Source of the DNA: Laburnicola sp. R22_1
Taxonomy: Eukaryota > Ascomycota > Dothideomycetes > Pleosporales > Didymosphaeriaceae
NCBI GenBank assembly: GCA_014281115.1
Contig: JACONQ010000016.1
Span: forward strand, 806,001-870,000
Direction: 5' to 3'
DNA: 64,000 bases
The translations under genes were made by a program, and so were the position numbers. Position 1 is the stretch's first letter, and each line of letters opens with the position of its first letter. The notes under the pieces were generated by a model. It made no database searches. It was not told the origin of the DNA and saw only the letters and a list, made by a program, of their open reading frames with translations. This document shows positions 59,410 to 64,000 of this stretch, piece by piece.

Positions 59410-62400
59410 CATAGCATAAGTAAAAAAAAGACTCTTACTATTAAGGTATAAATTAATAAGAAACTTAGTATAGATAAAATTTAATATAGTATATCTAACT
59501 TCGCCGCTCTAGTACTAGTTATTAAGAAACTAAATAGTAGACTTTAGATTTATATAGACTACTATTAGCTAAACTTAGTTACTATTAAGAATAAGAACTC
59601 GCTACCTATTATATATAAGACGCTAGCTAAGCTGTCTAGTATCTAATAGTTTAGTATCCTTAATATTATTACCGCCTTCTATAAGGTACGCGTTAAAGAG
59701 AGTAATAAATATAAGACTACTTTTGCAACGTAATATTAACTCTTTAGGTATTTAGTTATACTCTTTAGACTATATAATACTCTAGCTATATTTTAGTTCT
59801 ATATTAATAAGATCCTATAATAATATCTTAATAACTTTTGCTTAGTATATATTAATAATATTCTTATTTTTAGCTAGATATTAGCAGAGTAAAAGGAATA
59901 CATTTATAAGGTCTACTATTAACTAAAGAAGATAGGTCTCTATCTAGATATTAATAAATGCGAGTTTGCTATAAAAAAGATTAAGTACCTAGAACTAATC
60001 CTTATAGTTAATAAGATTAAAATAGATTCTGCTAAGATTAGTGTGATTATAGACTAGTACTTGCCTACTAATATATAAGAAGTCTAGTTATTTCTAGGCT
60101 TTGCAAATTTCTACTACTAATTTATTATTAGTTACTTAGGCCTTATATAGGCACTTACTAATTTAACACGTAAGAAAGCCTTTATAGAATTTCTATTAGC
60201 CCTAGATAGTTTAGCTACTTAGGCTTTTATATAATTAAAACACATATTTACTATTATATCTATATTAGCCTATTTTAACCTAGACCTAGAAACCTAGATA
60301 AAGAGCAATGCTTTGGATTTTGTTATAGCGACGATTCTATTATAGGTATAGGGTAATAGAATCTTGTAACTAGTAGTATTTATATCTATAAAGATAATTC
60401 TAGCTAAGTATAATTACGCTATTTATAATAAGAAACTACTTACTATTATTAAAGCTTTTAAGGAATAGCGGCTAGAGCTATTAGACAGATTACTTATTAA
60501 TGTAATCTTAGACTATAGAGCTCTAGAATAGTTTATAAGCACTAAGCAGCTAAATTATTATTAAGCCTACTAAGTAGAGTTTCTGTCTAAGTTTAACTTT
60601 AAGATTACTTATCGCCCTAGTAAGTAGGGTAGCAAGCCTAACTAGCTTACGCGCTAGCCTAGAGACCTTTTATAATATATCTATAATAACTATTTATAGC
60701 ACTAGACTTAGACAATCTTTATACCTAACTAAGTTAACTTTAAATCTGCTCTATTAGTAGTTACCTATAAACCTATTCTAAGAATAGTTATAATTTATAC
60801 TAAGCGTTCTATTAAGAAAGTATTATACGTAGTTTTTTTCGCACGAATACTAATAGAAATACAGGAATTAGTAGTTAGTTTTACCACAAAGTTATACTAT
60901 ATTAGTACGGAGGGACCTATTAGAGATATAATAGTTAATAATAGCCCTCTAGAGAGTTATAAGATAGCTTTGCTAGAATAGGCAGAGCTGCTAAATAAGA
61001 ATTCTTTTATATAGAATTATACTAGTATAATAGACTAGTTAAAATAGGCAACTACTAAAGATCCTATCTTATAATAGATTATTACGGCAAAATAATAAGG
61101 TATATAATATCTTTAAATAGTAGTAATATATAAATATAATACAAAAGTAGAGTTATAAGACTATAATATTACTAATAGTTTAGTGTATTTTTAGAGGCGT
61201 ATTTTTGTCCCTTTTAATAACGCTCTTTATATAGACATTATATAATTGTGTTATAAGCCTTCTAGGGGGATATATAGGCAAAAGAGGAATATATTATAAG
61301 GTTAGTTAATACTATTACTAGCCTAGCATAATAAATATAGTAGCTTATTATACATATAACTACGTTACCTATTACTACTTAAAGTCTTTTAAGAAGTAGA
61401 AGTAAGGTCTCTTATGCCTACTATTAGTATCTAAGTAATTCTAAAAGGATATTTCTATTAATTTTATTACGCCGCTACTAAAGTGTATATATAGTAGAGT
61501 TACCTATTACTATATTATAGTAGTTATTAACTATCTCTTAAAGTAGTATAAGTATATCGCGTTACTATTACTAGATATTAAGGTAATTATTAGAGCTTTT
61601 ATTAAATATATTAGCGTAAGAAAGGATTCCTAAACACTATTATCTCTAACTATAGTGCCTAATTTATATTCTACTTTTAGTAAGATCTATATAAGAGCGT
61701 AAGTATATAACCTACACTTACTACTACTTTTTACCTAGAAGGCAATAGTTAAACTAAGATTATGAACGCTATTTTAAAAGTATATTTGCGCTATTATATT
61801 AACTATATATAAAATAACTAGGTTAACTAGTTATCTATTACCTAGCTAGCTATAAACTATGAGAAAAACGTGTCTACTAGTGTTGCACTCTTACTTACTA
61901 CTAAGGATTACTTACTATAATAAGGCTTTAAGCCTATTATTCTAGTTACTATAATAGACTACTATAAGAAGTTATAGCGTAAGAATGCCTAGTGTATAGT
62001 TTAATACGTTAAGAATATTATACGCTTTATAAATAAGAACTTAGCCTAGACTTAGTCTAAGATAGAATTTTATATAAATAAAGGACGTTAACCTACACTA
62101 GCGTATAATATTAGAGACCTAGTTTACTTAGACGCCTAGAATATTCTATTCTTATAATTAAATACAGGGCTAGATATTAAGAATCTAGGACTTTTTCTAA
62201 TTGCTAAGATTTATAATAATTATACTTACTATCTTAAACTACTAACTAGCTATTATAATATCTACTCTTAGTTCTACACCTAGCTGCTATATAACGCACT
62301 AAATGCACTTTGCCTTCCTAATAACAAGGGTATAGTTACCGCTAATATATCTATCTAGTTGCTAGAGAGGCTATAAGACTACTATATTAATATAGTTATA

Positions 62401-62700
62401 GATAGCAAAGTTAACTATTAGTATAAAAATCTCTTAATAGGTATTAAGGAGTTACTTATATATAAAGTTAGGTATAAGAACTCTCTAAAGTAAAACGCTA
62501 ATTCTAAGTAGCAATTCTATATAAATATATTAGATTGCAAAAAGGTAGTAAAAAATTACTATAAGAATAATACTACGAAGCTAGGCCTACACACGCTATA
62601 TAAGAACCTAGTATTATATAAGGACTTAATAGTTATATACCTAAGAAATAATAGAGTAGAGGACCCTAAGCTTATTACCCCTATATACGCACACGCGTAG
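59410..62700 (+). pseudogene. G1 Pol second part: RT, RNase H, integrase, chromodomain-like
   Basis: Plus-strand translation with many TAA/TAG: RT blocks FAALVLVIKKLNSRL, NLVTIKNKNSLPIIYKTLAKL, ITAFYKVRVKES, TTFATRY and YINNILIFS (the YxDD site with Asp now Asn) between 59490 and 59880. RNase H shows KSNALDFVIATILL and NKKLLTIIKAFKE at 60300-60470. Integrase shows RKKGFLNTIISNYSA (expected Asp now Asn) and TTTFYLEGNS near 61620-61760, then KVYLRYYINYI. The tail, from DLVYLDA to VIDSKVNY and LLIGIKELLIYKVRYKNSL (62100-62500), resembles the SH3-like region plus chromodomain of fungal Gypsy elements. It is inactive. Confidence 0.85.
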
Positions 62701-63111
62701 AATTAAGGTATCTTTTAAGATAATTTTATGCCGCAAAGCTGCTAGAATAGGCATATGGAGCGCCCACTAATTAGATCTCTTAAATATCCTTTTTAGATAA
62801 TAGGTCTTTCTCTAGGTTACACCTATATAGAGACGTCTAGATTATCTTATTTAGATATAACTACTATAACGCATAGTAGTAGAGCGCTTACTTTACTAGC
62901 TTATATACTAGAAAAGGTTATTTAATAGTTGTTTTACCTATTATAATAGTCTTAAATAGTTCTAAATAGTCTATAATAGTTTATAATAAATTATAATAGT
63001 TTATAATAAATTATAATAGTTTATAATATTTGTTACACTATAGAATTAGCACCTCTAGTATGTTTTTTTTAGTTTGCCTTACTAGAGCTAAGGCTTTTAG
63101 AGGGGGGGTAA

Positions 63112-63330
63112 TATTAGGAATTGCCGCCTATTAGCCTATTAGATCTCTAGTTAGCCTAACATTAATCTAACCTAGTTAGCCTAACGTTAATCTGGCCCCG
63201 CGCACTAGTCCTAATTAGGTAATACTAGCGCGCTCTTAGGGCTACTACTATATAGGTGGTATGCGGCATCTAGTATCTTTATTATAGCAATTTAACCTAT
63301 TTAATAATTAAGCCTAATTACTCCCTTATA
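63112..63330 (+). repeat. G1 3' LTR, 219 bp
   Basis: Equal in length to the 5' LTR and preceded directly by the polypurine tract. It ends CCCTTATA before CTTTA. Confidence 0.85.
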
Positions 63331-63380
63331 CTTTATTATAGAGTTAGTTTTAGGTAGTAATTAGTTTATTACTATACTAC

Positions 63381-63667
63381 TATAATAGTACTTACTAGCC
63401 TTCCTACTAAGCATGCTCTATTACCTTTCTTTTACACTCTATTTCCCCTATTTACGCCTTTTGTCTTCCTAAAGGCGCCTTTTCTAGTTAGTGTTAGCGT
63501 AGTAGTTAACGTGGGCCTATGCCCTACGCCGTCCTCTATATAAAAAAGGGCCTCTTACATCCCTTTCTTATTTACTATCTTAGAATAGTCTTAATTTAAC
63601 TAGTTCTTTTAACTATTCTAGCTGTCCTAGAGAGGTTTACTCTATAAGGTCGTGTACTATCCTTACA
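63381..63667 (-). repeat. Solo LTR of the LTR-1 family, 287 bp
   Basis: The reverse complement matches 2226-2512 and 5114-5400 over the full 287 bp. It is flanked by a perfect ACTAC duplication (63376-63380, 63668-63672). A complete LTR alone with its own duplication is what LTR-LTR recombination leaves. It is less mutated than the LTRs of the full element. Confidence 0.85.
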
Positions 63668-63770
63668 ACTACTATATATAGTATTCTTAGCAACTAGTAT
63701 ATAATTATTAGCTATAATAATTAGCTATAGCAAAACTATAACTTTAACTTATCTTATTCTACGCGCTAAT

Positions 63771-63893
63771 TATTATCTAAAACCCCTTTAGCACCTAAGC
63801 CTCCCTTATTATCTAAAACCCCCTTATTATCTAAAACCTCCTTAGCACCTAAGCCCTCCTTATTATTTAAATCCCCTTTAGTACCTAAGCTCC
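63771..63893. repeat. Tandem repeat of 18/36 bp
   Basis: Units TTATTATCTAAAACCCC alternate with TTAGCACCTAAGCCTCC. On the plus strand it would code Pro/Lys/Leu-rich repeats (PLLSK, LAPKP). It may belong to a Gag N-terminus of an element that continues past the window. Confidence 0.7.
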
Positions 63894-64000
63894 TAAAGTT
63901 TAAGAAACCCTTAAAGTCTATATCCTTATTTATAATATTAGAGTTATACCTATTTAGTAGCTTTTAGAAATAAGTCTTAAGCTCCTTCCTATTATTCTTA
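63894..64000. other. AT-rich end of window
   Basis: Continues the probable coding remnant of the previous repeat on the plus strand. Too short to identify. Confidence 0.3.

Larger units (their letters stand above)
54830..63330 (+). mobile_element. Ty3/Gypsy retrotransposon G1, 8.5 kb, with chromodomain-like end
   Basis: The 219-bp LTRs (54830-55048, 63112-63330) are flanked by a perfect CTTTA duplication (54825-54829, 63331-63335). The polypurine tract AGAGGGGGGGTAA lies immediately before the right LTR. Coding is on the plus strand: Gag, protease, RT, RNase H, integrase and a chromodomain-like tail. A 1.15-kb R1 retroposon (58260-59409) interrupts Pol, and a family B copy sits in the 5' leader. 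Confidence 0.9.

Overview
The window looks like a filamentous ascomycete chromosome (Pezizomycotina; the AT/GC mosaic is reminiscent of Dothideomycetes, but the species cannot be fixed from sequence alone). Two short gene islands with normal base composition (about 17.45-22.48 kb and 24.5-29.5 kb) sit in AT-rich DNA made of dead transposons. The AT-rich DNA carries the mark of repeat-induced point mutation (RIP): CA and TG dinucleotides are scarce, TA is in excess, Gln and Trp codons have become TAG/TAA, and catalytic Asp/Glu codons have become Asn/Lys through TG to TA changes.

Genes. I support three: a 358-residue orphan protein (20298-21374), a GID4/Vid24-family ubiquitin-ligase substrate receptor with one short intron (24867-27057), and a DBP8/DDX49-type DEAD-box RNA helicase with three introns (27768-29489). 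All are on the + strand. The GID4 and DBP8 genes are neighbours 710 bp apart.

Left repeat block (1-17445). It holds a 3.2-kb LTR element with 287-bp LTRs, several very short retroposons, a 1,790-bp pogo/Fot1-type DNA transposon, and a 9.0-kb Ty1/copia element on the minus strand with a perfect 5-bp target duplication. A second pogo-type element (1,864 bp) is nested in the copia element. The copia RNase H region contains a 543-bp, in-frame (AAT)n poly-asparagine tract.

Right repeat block (29.5-64 kb). A Gypsy element (30834-52037, minus) is split by a second Gypsy element (36031-48367, minus). Further right are a 693-bp near-perfect foldback element (52225-52917), a third Gypsy element (54830-63330, plus) carrying a 1.15-kb retroposon insertion, and a solo LTR with perfect duplication (63381-63667). 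LTR boundaries were set by pairing equal-length LTRs with target duplications and, in most cases, an adjacent purine tract.

Most unusual signal. Three families of tiny elements (about 95-170 bp) recur across the window. Members are flanked by 8-15 bp direct repeats and lack terminal inverted repeats. Two families have A-rich ends and a conserved hairpin. They look like miniature LINE-mobilised retroposons; one family is also the 3' tail of the larger 1.15-kb element. Some copies keep CA/TG-rich sequence inside heavily mutated hosts, so they seem younger than the RIP of those hosts.
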